Positions 1 to 5,378 of a DNA stretch of 9,820 nucleotides are shown here, piece by piece (position 1 is the stretch's first letter; every line of letters begins with the position of its first letter). The notes under the pieces were generated by a model. That model was not told where the DNA came from. It saw only the letters and a program-made list of their open reading frames with translations, and did no database searches. Origin of the DNA: Candidatus Omnitrophica bacterium UBA5776 (GTDB lineage Bacteria > Omnitrophota > Gorgyraeia > Gygaellales > Profunditerraquicolaceae); the NCBI GenBank assembly GCA_002418595.1, contig DIEK01000105.1:1-9820 (forward strand). Reading direction: 5' to 3'. The position numbers were made by a program, and so were the translations under genes.

Positions 1-481
1 GCTCGCCAAGGTCAATTCGCAGGTGGGAAAAATTAAGCATCTCTGGTTCATATGCATTTGGGGGAGGGCTCTGCAACCTTCTGAGGGTGGCTTTGATGCG
101 GGCGATCAACTCGCGCGGGCTGAAAGGCTTGGTCATGTAATCCTCGGCGCCGGAAGCAAACGCGCGCAATTTGTCGTCCACCTCCCCTAACGCGCTTACC
201 ACGATCACCGGGATGTCGTTCCCGCGGAATTCCCTGCGCAGGCAGGCCAGCAGTTCCCAACCGTTCATGCGCGGCATGAGTATATCCAAGACGATGAGAT
301 CGGGAAGCTTTTCCCTGATGCTTTTCACTGCTTCAGCGCCGTCGCTTACCGAAACCGTATCGTAACCGCTTATGGATATATGAAAAGACATAAGCCTTCT
401 TATTTCCTGTTCATCCTCCACGACCATTATTCTCTTCCTGGCCACGGAACAGTTACCTCTCTCGCTCCTGACAATACCCAT
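1..481 (-). CDS. OmpR/PhoB-family response regulator, 3' end beyond the window
   Basis: This is a two-component response regulator: phosphorylation of the receiver domain controls DNA binding by a C-terminal winged helix. The first 160 codons are visible. The receiver shows the acidic pair E22-D23, the phosphoacceptor D66 in LDILMP, the switch residue S96 and the conserved K118 in TKPFSP. After a linker (about residues 136-150), the stretch LNFSHLRIDLGE looks like the first strands of an OmpR-type DNA-binding domain, which then runs off the left edge. I chose ATG at 481 because GGGAGG stands 5 nt upstream. A GTG at 445 (VARKRIMVVEDE), with GAGAGAGG upstream, would remove 12 residues and gives the length usual for receivers, so the start is not settled. 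A partner kinase may follow outside the window. Four Pho-box-like hexamers precede the gene. The family call is firm; its stimulus is unknown. Confidence 0.93.
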   Translation of the reverse strand, partial: MGIVRSERGNCSVARKRIMVVEDEQEIRRLMSFHISISGYDTVSVSDGAEAVKSIREKLPDLIVLDILMPRMNGWELLACLRREFRGNDIPVIVVSALGEVDDKLRAFASGAEDYMTKPFSPRELIARIKATLRRLQSPPPNAYEPEMLNFSHLRIDLGE

Positions 482-507
482 TAAACCTCCCGGTTTGTAT
501 TCTGCTC

Positions 508-535
508 CGGCGTACGCTTGAGAAAAATCGCGCCG
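508..535 (-). promoter_or_regulatory. Possible 5'-UTR hairpin of the second response regulator
   Basis: CGGCG at 508-512 and CGCCG at 531-535 can pair around an 18-nt loop. If transcription starts near 540, as the proposed promoter implies, this stem would form right at the 5' end of the leader. Five pairs with a long loop is weak, so it could be chance. Confidence 0.25.
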
Positions 536-546
536 TCCCTAATCAA

Positions 547-578
547 AATATATTACCGGTATGTGACGGAACAGGTAA
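547..578 (-). promoter_or_regulatory. Putative promoter of the second response regulator
   Basis: Read on the minus strand, TTACCT (578-573) is followed after exactly 17 nt by TAATAT (555-550); an overlapping TATATT lies at 552-547. A start near 540 would give a leader of about 60 nt before the ATG at 481. The -35 is poor, which fits a promoter needing an activator, and the Pho-like repeats overlap it. Confidence 0.5.
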
Positions 579-600
579 GAACATGTGAAATTATGGTGAA
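562..600 (-). promoter_or_regulatory. Pho-box-like array: four hexamers at 11-bp period
   Basis: On the minus strand the hexamers TTCACC (600-595), TTCACA (589-584), TTACCT (578-573) and GTCACA (567-562) are separated by exactly 5 nt each. An 11-bp period places all copies on one face of the helix. PhoB/PhoP-type regulators bind direct repeats with this spacing; the Bacillus PhoP unit is TT(A/C/T)ACA. The second unit is a perfect match, the first and fourth miss one base each, and the third is weaker. The last unit ends about 9 nt before a TATATT box, close to the placement of E. coli Pho boxes relative to -10. Binding by the PhoB-like regulator at 2708-3406 is inferred from this pattern. Confidence 0.55.
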
Positions 601-633
601 ATGAAGTTCCCAGGGGGTTAAGGCGGGAAGTTC

Positions 634-702
634 GGATACGGCTATTATCACCACCCCTCCTAAATCCTCCCATATCGAGGGAAGGAAAGACTGGTGGTAT
701 CC
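634..702. repeat. Nested inverted repeats, possible structured RNA or operator
   Basis: GGATAC (634-639) pairs with GTATCC (697-702). Inside it ACCACC (650-655) pairs with GGTGGT (693-698), sharing two bases with the outer arm. At the centre CCTCCC (666-671) pairs with GGGAAGG (679-685) with one bulged base. A 27-bp-spaced direct repeat of GGAAAGAC (684-691 and 711-718) overlaps the right arm. No T-run follows on either strand, so it is not an intrinsic terminator. No known riboswitch consensus was recognised. Function is unknown. Confidence 0.4.
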
Positions 703-733
703 ATTCGGGAGGAAAGACAGGCTGGGTTCTATT

Positions 734-746
734 GGTTACCGTAACC
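734..746. repeat. 13-bp palindrome GGTTAC-C-GTAACC
   Basis: This is a perfect six-base dyad around a single central base, the shape of a small operator for a dimeric regulator. It lies midway in the phoR to response-regulator gap, about 140 bp upstream of the Pho-like array when read on the minus strand. No regulator can be assigned. Confidence 0.4.
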
Positions 747-749
747 GCG

Positions 750-782
750 ACCGATATTAAAACTTATCTATCGTTTATCGGT
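750..782. repeat. Inverted repeat ACCGATA-N19-TATCGGT
   Basis: Seven-base perfect arms at 750-756 and 776-782 flank an AT-rich 19-nt loop. It starts only 3 bp after the GGTTAC palindrome. The loop is long for a stable hairpin, so a pair of binding half-sites is as likely as an RNA stem. Confidence 0.35.
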
Positions 783-815
783 ATTTGAAAATCGAAAGCC
801 GAAATTTGACCATCT

Positions 816-840
816 CGCCGACTCTTCAACGGCAACGGCG
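816..840. repeat. Inverted repeat CGCCG-N15-CGGCG
   Basis: Five GC-only pairs (816-820 with 836-840) stand 6 bp before the strong hairpin at 847-878. Alone it would be unremarkable. It is listed because it continues the series of dyads across this gene-free gap. Confidence 0.25.
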
Positions 841-846
841 GATTCT

Positions 847-878
847 GTGCGCTGTAAGAAACTTACTGAACAGCGCAC
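847..878. repeat. Strong 32-nt hairpin downstream of the phoR-like gene
   Basis: GTGCGCTGT (847-855) is the exact reverse complement of ACAGCGCAC (870-878), giving nine pairs around a 14-nt loop. An alternative fold keeps seven outer pairs (847-853 with 872-878) and adds an inner GTAAG/CTTAC stem, with five bases bulged on one side. It begins about 70 nt past the kinase stop codon. There is no T-run after it on either strand, so a canonical intrinsic terminator is unlikely. It could protect or terminate the kinase mRNA by another route, or belong to a structured RNA in the gap. Confidence 0.45.
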
Positions 879-945
879 TAACGGGCTTCGTTACCGTTGA
901 CGTTGCCGAATTAAGTATTGTGTCCCCGGAAGAAAAAAAGGAGGG

Positions 946-2718
946 CTATGCTGAAGGAATGGTAAAACTGAAGACGGAGCCGGAGCCGGGCGCGGATTCC
1001 ACCCATACGCGGCCGCCGTGGGCCTGCACAATGTGCTTTACTATGGATAGTCCCAGACCTGTTCCGCCGGCTTCCCGCGAACGGGCCTTATCCACCCGGT
1101 AAAAGCGTTCAAAGATACGGGGTATGTCCGCCGGAGAAATACCTATACCGGTATCCGCGACGTTGACCTGCAGAAAACCGCCGGCCGCTTCTACGGAGAT
1201 CGTCACTCCGCCCCCTTCAGGAGTGTATTTCAGGGCGTTATCAAGCAGATTGGTCAAAACCTGGCGGAATCCGAACTCATCCCCGACGGCTAAGGGCAAG
1301 ACGCCGGAGAAAGCGGTTATCCCCAGCTTTATGGATTTAGCCCGCGCCTGACCGCCCATGCTTTCCACGGCCCTTTTCGCGACGGCCAAAACATCAAAAG
1401 GCGCTTTTGACAATTCCATATTCCCGGACTCTATCCTGGCGAGGTCGAGAAGATCGTTGATCAGATTTGCCAGCCTGTCGCTTTCCTGATGGATGATGCC
1501 GATAAACTCCCGCGCGTGCCCTTTATCTTCGACCGCCCCGTCCAGCAGGGTTTCGGCGTACCCCTTGATGCTGGAGAGAGGCGTGCGCAATTCATGAGAG
1601 ACGTTGGCGACAAAATCCTGACGAACCTTTTCCAGACGCCTCAACTCCGTAATATCGTGAAAAACCATTACGGCGCCTTCAAGCCTGCCGCGCCGGATTA
1701 TGGGAACGCCGTTAACGCGCAATACCTTTTCTTCCGGCACGAATACCCTGATCTCCCCGGTGACAAGACGTTCTTTCTCCAGAATTATCTTATCGGCCAT
1801 CTCCTGGACGGCGATATTGCGCAGCACCTCGATCAGTTTACTGCCCTGCGGGTCTTCTTTCACGGAAAAGAGCCTTCGCAGGGAAGGATTCATCAAGACG
1901 ACCTTTTCCTGTTCATCGGTAACTACCAGCCCTTCGAACATGCTGGCAAGAACGGCGTCCAGCTTGGCTTTCTCGGAACTGATGCCGTCTATCCTCCCTT
2001 TTATCTCCTCGGCCAATGAATTTAGCGACGCCGCGAGATCCCCTATCTCGTCACCGGAATTTACCAGGGCCTTGCGGGAAAGGTCTCCCTTTGCCATCAG
2101 TTCCGCGGTCCTGGAGATGGAGACAAGCGGCCTGGAGACATAAACGGAGGTAACGAAAGTAATGAACAGGCTGGAAAAAAGTATCAAAATCAGCCCCGCC
2201 CCGGCCACATTCACTCCGCGCCTGCCTAAAGATGCTGCCTGGCGCTCCGGCACCGAGAAACGCAGGACCCCGGAAACCTCGCCTTTGCCGAAAGGCGCGG
2301 CCATATAGAGCATCTGCCGCCGCAGGGTATGACTGAACCTTCTGCTCGTCCCGAAGCCGTTCCTGAGCGCGTCGGCGACCTCCGGCCTGCCGGCGTGGTT
2401 GTCCGCCGCCAGCAGCAGTTCAGGAGTCAATCCGGAATCTCCCAACAGGCGGCCGTCCATACCGATAACCGACACCCGCAGGGACAGCGCCTTGCCGATA
2501 ACCCCGGCCGTATCCTGCAAATCAACCGGCATTTTACCGGATAAACTGCTTTCCAGGACGGCTTTGTTTATGAAGAGTTGGCTTTTAATCTCCGAGTAAA
2601 AATTTTCCCGCAGGAAGGCCTTCACCTGCCCGGAAAGATAAAGGTATCCTGCGAAGAATGTAAAAATGAAAACGCAGAAAAAAAAGGCGGTAAGCTTCCA
2701 ATGCAGCCTAATCTTCAT
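946..2718 (-). CDS. phoR: PhoR-like membrane sensor histidine kinase
   Basis: This inner-membrane kinase autophosphorylates on histidine and should pass the phosphate to the regulator encoded just upstream. Its 590 residues contain: membrane segment about 8-30; an extracytoplasmic sensor region to about 171; membrane segment about 172-193; HAMP linker about 195-247; PAS domain about 251-355 ending in VFHDITELRRLE; HisKA domain with H375 in NVSHELRTP; and an ATPase domain with N-box NLLDNALKY (N490, N494), G1 box DTGIGIS (D522) and G2 box GGTGLGLSIV (551-560). This order and the PAS-HisKA junction are typical of PhoR/PnpS/WalK kinases; the phosphate role is inferred from similarity. The start at 2718 overlaps the end of the regulator by 11 nt, indicating translational coupling. 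No pst or phoU gene is nearby, so another envelope signal is possible. Confidence 0.88.
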   Translation of the reverse strand: MKIRLHWKLTAFFFCVFIFTFFAGYLYLSGQVKAFLRENFYSEIKSQLFINKAVLESSLSGKMPVDLQDTAGVIGKALSLRVSVIGMDGRLLGDSGLTPELLLAADNHAGRPEVADALRNGFGTSRRFSHTLRRQMLYMAAPFGKGEVSGVLRFSVPERQAASLGRRGVNVAGAGLILILFSSLFITFVTSVYVSRPLVSISRTAELMAKGDLSRKALVNSGDEIGDLAASLNSLAEEIKGRIDGISSEKAKLDAVLASMFEGLVVTDEQEKVVLMNPSLRRLFSVKEDPQGSKLIEVLRNIAVQEMADKIILEKERLVTGEIRVFVPEEKVLRVNGVPIIRRGRLEGAVMVFHDITELRRLEKVRQDFVANVSHELRTPLSSIKGYAETLLDGAVEDKGHAREFIGIIHQESDRLANLINDLLDLARIESGNMELSKAPFDVLAVAKRAVESMGGQARAKSIKLGITAFSGVLPLAVGDEFGFRQVLTNLLDNALKYTPEGGGVTISVEAAGGFLQVNVADTGIGISPADIPRIFERFYRVDKARSREAGGTGLGLSIVKHIVQAHGGRVWVESAPGSGSVFSFTIPSA

Positions 2719-3406
2719 ATGCGGAGTTAAAACGGTAACCGACGCCCCTGACGGTCTCGATCATCCTGCCGGCGGGGCCGAGTTTTTCCCTAAGCCTTTT
2801 TATATGGGTGTCCACGGTGCGCGTATAGACGTCGGCGTGCATATCCCAGACCTCGGAAAGAAGTTTGTCGCGCGTCTGCACGCGGCCTTTCCTGGCGACC
2901 AGGACCGCCAGGAGTTTGAATTCCATAAGCGTAAGCTCCACGTTCTTCCCGTTCACTTCCGCTTTATGCTCAGGGAGATTCACATACAGCCCCCCGCAGG
3001 AGAATATATCCCTGCCTTGTTCGGGCGCGCTTTGTCTGCGCAAGACGGCTTTAACGCGCAGGGTGAGTTCCCGGGGGCTGAAAGGCTTGACCACATAGTC
3101 GTCGGCGCCGAGCTCCAGCCCGACCACCCTGTCCACTTCCTCTCCACGGGCGGTGAGCATGATAACCGGGATATCCTTCAAGGACTGCTCTCTCTTAATT
3201 CTGCGGCATAATTCAAAACCGTCCACCCCGCCCGGCAGCATTATATCCAGAATGATCAAAGACGCCTTCTCCCGGGAAAGCGCCTCCAGCGCTTCTCCGG
3301 CATTCGACGCCAGAGAACACGCATAGCCTTCTTTCTCCAGATTATAACGCAGCAATCTGGAAATATTCCTGTCATCCTCGACTATCACTATCCTCTCCGC
3401 CGCCAT
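2708..3406 (-). CDS. phoB: PhoB-like winged-helix response regulator
   Basis: This DNA-binding response regulator of 232 residues, full length for the OmpR/PhoB family, pairs with the overlapping kinase gene. The receiver has E10-D11-D12, phosphoacceptor D54 in LDIMLPGG, T85 and K107 in VKPFSP. The winged helix spans about 133-230 and carries the usual TLMEFKLL, the recognition-helix region YTRTVDTHIKRLREKLG and the ending VRGVGYRF. The loop after D54 reads LPGGVDGFEL, one residue longer than the common LPGMDG form. ATG at 3406 is preceded by AGGAG with 5 nt spacing and by a good promoter. Four Pho-box-like repeats lie upstream of the response-regulator gene further down this strand and are a plausible target. 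The phosphate assignment rests on family resemblance; PhoP or WalR-like functions remain possible. Confidence 0.88.
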   Translation of the reverse strand: MAAERIVIVEDDRNISRLLRYNLEKEGYACSLASNAGEALEALSREKASLIILDIMLPGGVDGFELCRRIKREQSLKDIPVIMLTARGEEVDRVVGLELGADDYVVKPFSPRELTLRVKAVLRRQSAPEQGRDIFSCGGLYVNLPEHKAEVNGKNVELTLMEFKLLAVLVARKGRVQTRDKLLSEVWDMHADVYTRTVDTHIKRLREKLGPAGRMIETVRGVGYRFNSAYED

Positions 3407-3469
3407 CGCTTCTCCTTGCCGTCGCGAAAACCTGCGCGTCTCGGGAATTTCTACGGTTCAATTTAACTT

Positions 3470-3498
3470 ATTATATGTTATGAAAAGAACTAACGCAA
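3470..3498 (-). promoter_or_regulatory. Promoter of the phoB-phoR-like operon
   Basis: On the minus strand TTGCGT (3498-3493) is followed after 17 nt by a perfect TATAAT (3475-3470). It lies entirely between the menA stop (3515) and the phoB start (3406), with a predicted leader of about 55-60 nt. No Pho-like repeats are seen around it, so autoregulation is not evident. Confidence 0.65.
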
Positions 3499-3514
3499 TA
3501 AGCATGGAATTCGC

Positions 3515-4432
3515 TCATAAACGGCGGAGCAACACCGGCGCCAGAAAAGAAACCGTATAAATAAGTCCGAACGCTAAATGCAGACCGGCCGTGCGCACGT
3601 CTATATTCGCGATACCGGAGGGCTGCGCGACTCCGGCGTTCCGCACCGACAACGCGCACGAGACGGCGGCAGGCAGGGTCAGCCAAGTAAAAAAAGCGGC
3701 GGGCGGAACCACACCCAGGGAACACATTACCGGTATGCAGAGGAACGAAGAAACAAGCAGGAGGTAATATTCCGTTTTCGCTCCCCGCAGGCCGAGCCAA
3801 AGCGCCATAGTCGTGATCCCGGCTTCCCTGTCCAAGCGCATATCGCGCAGATTGTTGGAATGCAGGATGGCGGCGGCCAGCAATCCCGCCGGCAATGAGA
3901 CATAAGCGGCAGAAAGCGACAGTCTGCCCGAGAAAGCGAAGTAACCGCTTACAACCAGCAGCGGCCCCAGAAGAAGAAAAACCAGCACCTCGCCGAGCGC
4001 GAGATATTTGAAACCAAACGGCTTGCCGGTATAACCGTAACCTCCCAGGAATCCGGCAAACCCAAAGAACAGGAGAACCGGGCCACGCAGCGCGACAAGA
4101 AACACACCGGGGATAAAGGCCGCCAGAAAACAAAGATAAGAGCATACGCGCGCCCGGCGCGGGGAAAGCAGTCCCTGCGCCAAAACGCAGCCTGAGCCAT
4201 ACGCCCCAGGCTTATCCACTCCTCTGCGGAAATCGTAGTAATCGTTGATGAGGTTTGAGCCTGAATGCATTAAAATCACGGCCAGGGAAAACGTAAAAAA
4301 GGCGGGCCAGTGAAAAGAAAAACCGTCCTTCTTTGCCAGCGCAGCGGCAAGCATGACCGGAATCAGCGAGACGCTGAAAAACTGCGCCCGCGCGGCTTTA
4401 AAACAAATCTGTAATCTCTTATGCGGACTCAA
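3515..4432 (-). CDS. menA: MenA-like prenyltransferase (UbiA superfamily)
   Basis: UbiA-superfamily membrane enzymes attach a polyprenyl chain to an aromatic ring; MenA converts 1,4-dihydroxy-2-naphthoate to demethylmenaquinone. Both Asp-rich motifs are present: NLINDYYDFRRGVD (N60, D64, D67) and NNLRDMRLDREAG (D197, D201). The second closely resembles MenA. The rest is hydrophobic with roughly eight or nine membrane segments. I chose the TTG at 4432 because GGAGG stands 4 nt upstream and the protein then begins just before KAARAQFFSVSLIPV, the usual N-terminal region, giving 305 residues. The frame stays open to another TTG at 4537, but that extension lacks a ribosome binding site and resembles nothing known. 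No other menaquinone gene is in view, so a different aromatic acceptor is possible. Confidence 0.82.
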   Translation of the reverse strand: MSPHKRLQICFKAARAQFFSVSLIPVMLAAALAKKDGFSFHWPAFFTFSLAVILMHSGSNLINDYYDFRRGVDKPGAYGSGCVLAQGLLSPRRARVCSYLCFLAAFIPGVFLVALRGPVLLFFGFAGFLGGYGYTGKPFGFKYLALGEVLVFLLLGPLLVVSGYFAFSGRLSLSAAYVSLPAGLLAAAILHSNNLRDMRLDREAGITTMALWLGLRGAKTEYYLLLVSSFLCIPVMCSLGVVPPAAFFTWLTLPAAVSCALSVRNAGVAQPSGIANIDVRTAGLHLAFGLIYTVSFLAPVLLRRL

Positions 4433-4590
4433 GCGGCCTCCGCTGAAACAGGTTTCGGATATCAGGTTTTCGGCCTGGAAAGAAAATAAAGCTACGGGCC
4501 ATAACACAACCCTTTCCGTAGAGATGATGCTCCGCAAGAGGCGCCATTTTATTCCGAAAACTGCCGACCAGGCCCCCGGAGACTGTTTCT

Positions 4591-4596
4591 ATTATA
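4591..4596 (-). promoter_or_regulatory. Putative -10 box of the menA-like gene
   Basis: A perfect TATAAT reads on the minus strand at 4596-4591. No good -35 is seen: TTCCCG at 16 nt spacing and CTTCCC at 17 nt are both poor. Initiation near 4584 would give a leader of about 150 nt to the chosen TTG start. Confidence 0.4.
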
Positions 4597-4649
4597 CCCC
4601 CTGACGACTTTCCGGGAAGAATTATTTGCGCATCATGCCTGAAGCAGCC

Positions 4650-4694
4650 CCGGCAGAAGGTTGAAAGCGCAACACTCTGTCCGGCAGAAGGTTG
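4650..4694. repeat. 14-bp exact direct repeat, 31-bp period
   Basis: CCGGCAGAAGGTTG occurs at 4650-4663 and again at 4681-4694, with 17 bp between copies. A 31-bp period is close to three helical turns, so both copies face the same side of DNA. They sit between the two divergent -10 boxes, where a shared regulator could act. A small tandem duplication is the simpler alternative. Confidence 0.6.
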
Positions 4695-4720
4695 CGGCCG
4701 GCATTTTCGGGGATGATTTC

Positions 4721-4742
4721 GCCTGCCGACGGGCAAACAGGC
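4721..4742. repeat. Inverted repeat GCCTG-N12-CAGGC
   Basis: Five-base arms flank a 12-nt loop that itself contains TGCC-GACG-GGCA. It ends 9 bp before the extended -10 of the exported-protein gene, in the place of a -35 box, so it could be an operator. An element with the same arms and loop length occurs at 9237-9258. Confidence 0.35.
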
Positions 4743-4750
4743 CGCGTTTG

Positions 4751-4759
4751 TGTTATATT
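4751..4759 (+). promoter_or_regulatory. Putative extended -10 promoter of the exported protein gene
   Basis: TGTTATATT matches an extended -10 (TG, one base, TATATT). No -35 is recognisable 16-18 nt upstream. A start near 4766 would give a leader of about 40 nt before the ATG at 4808. Confidence 0.4.
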
Positions 4760-4807
4760 TTATATAGGGAGAAAGAAACCGCGAATCATAGTGACAGGGA
4801 GAAAAAA

Positions 4808-5308
4808 ATGTTCCGCACCGATAAGAAATACGAATTTAAGGGCGCGGTTTTAGCTCGGCTGAAGCCGGCCGCCGCGGCTGCCTTTCTCCTGGCAATTACG
4901 GCGGGAGTGAACGCTTACGCCCAGCCTATCATAGGCGGATACACCAGCCTCACCGCTTCCGGACAACAGAAAAACGCCGAACTGCTCGTGAGACCGGAGC
5001 TGACGGTAAGTTTCAGGACAACCGTAATTTACTCCAGAGAAAAAAAAGAGCGCGTCTTCCTGGCGTATCTTAACGGCAAAAGCTACACTTCCGCGAGGAA
5101 CAAAGAACAGCACGAAAAGGAAGATAAGTCGCGCAGCCGCAAAGAATGGGAAGAGTTCCTCGGGTTCGACGTATTCATGCCTTATTTCAAAGCTAAGGAA
5201 GCCGAAGAATGGATCAGCGAAAAGGCCAGCGTGCACGTTTACAAAATAAAAGGCAAGCCGAGATTCGACGAGAACCAGATACACTACATCTTCAAAACAG
5301 CTTTTTGA
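4808..5308 (+). CDS. Putative exported protein of unknown function, 166 residues
   Basis: I do not recognise this protein. ATG at 4808 is chosen because AGGGAG stands 6 nt upstream and because it yields a signal peptide: basic residues up to about 19 (KPAAAA), a hydrophobic core about 20-34 and a likely signal peptidase I site after AYA, before Q39. The frame is open upstream to 4661, but that extension has no signal-like features. The mature part has a beta-rich look to about residue 95 (LLVRPELTVSFRTTVIYS), then a highly charged segment (about 97-118, many K, E and R), then a mixed region ending in FKTAF. There is no lipobox cysteine and no further membrane segment, so a periplasmic or secreted location is likely. 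It is the only plus-strand gene here, divergent from menA and convergent with the AsmA-family gene. Confidence 0.72.
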   Translation: MFRTDKKYEFKGAVLARLKPAAAAAFLLAITAGVNAYAQPIIGGYTSLTASGQQKNAELLVRPELTVSFRTTVIYSREKKERVFLAYLNGKSYTSARNKEQHEKEDKSRSRKEWEEFLGFDVFMPYFKAKEAEEWISEKASVHVYKIKGKPRFDENQIHYIFKTAF

Positions 5309-5378
5309 CCCCGTTCCTGACGGCTTAACCCGAAAGTATAATCCCTTTTCCGACGTATATCTGCGGCCCCGGCGCGCG

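Larger units (their letters stand above)
482..945. other. 464-bp gene-free gap between the kinase and second regulator genes
   Basis: No reading frame here looks like a gene. A plus-strand frame beginning at 785 runs into the antisense of the kinase and has no ribosome binding site or family resemblance. The left part holds the leader, promoter and Pho-like array of the response regulator at 1-481. The remainder, about 634-878, holds five inverted repeats listed separately. Right after the kinase stop the minus strand reads CCCTCC followed by seven T, but no stem precedes the T-run. Confidence 0.7.
4433..4807. other. Divergent intergenic region, menA-like gene / exported protein gene
   Basis: This 375-bp stretch separates two divergently transcribed genes and contains no convincing reading frame. 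It holds a -10 box for each direction, a 14-bp direct repeat and a short inverted repeat, each listed separately. The part next to menA (4433-4590) shows no recognised feature apart from the open upstream extension of the menA frame. Confidence 0.6.

Noticed and set aside
634..720. Riboswitch (cyclic-di-GMP, SAM-I, cobalamin) in the gap
   Set aside because: Conserved core motifs of these classes are absent on both strands. Pieces such as ATCGAGGGAAGGAAAGACTGG only loosely recall SAM-I, without its other blocks.
785..1102. Plus-strand frame starting in the gap after the kinase gene
   Set aside because: More than half lies antisense to the kinase C-terminus, there is no ribosome binding site, and the protein resembles nothing and lacks domain-like pattern.
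1489..2019. Long plus-strand frame of 176 codons inside the kinase gene
   Set aside because: It is wholly antisense to well-conserved PAS and HisKA codons of the kinase, so it is a by-product of codon bias.
3471..4145. Minus-strand frame of 224 codons overlapping the menA-like gene
   Set aside because: It is the menA sequence in another frame; the in-frame product has both Asp-rich motifs and the right length, this one has no recognisable pattern.
5309..5378. Shared terminator between the convergent exported-protein and AsmA-family genes
   Set aside because: The only stems seen are CCGT/ACGG (four pairs) and a GC-rich patch without a proper dyad; neither has a T-run on the right side.
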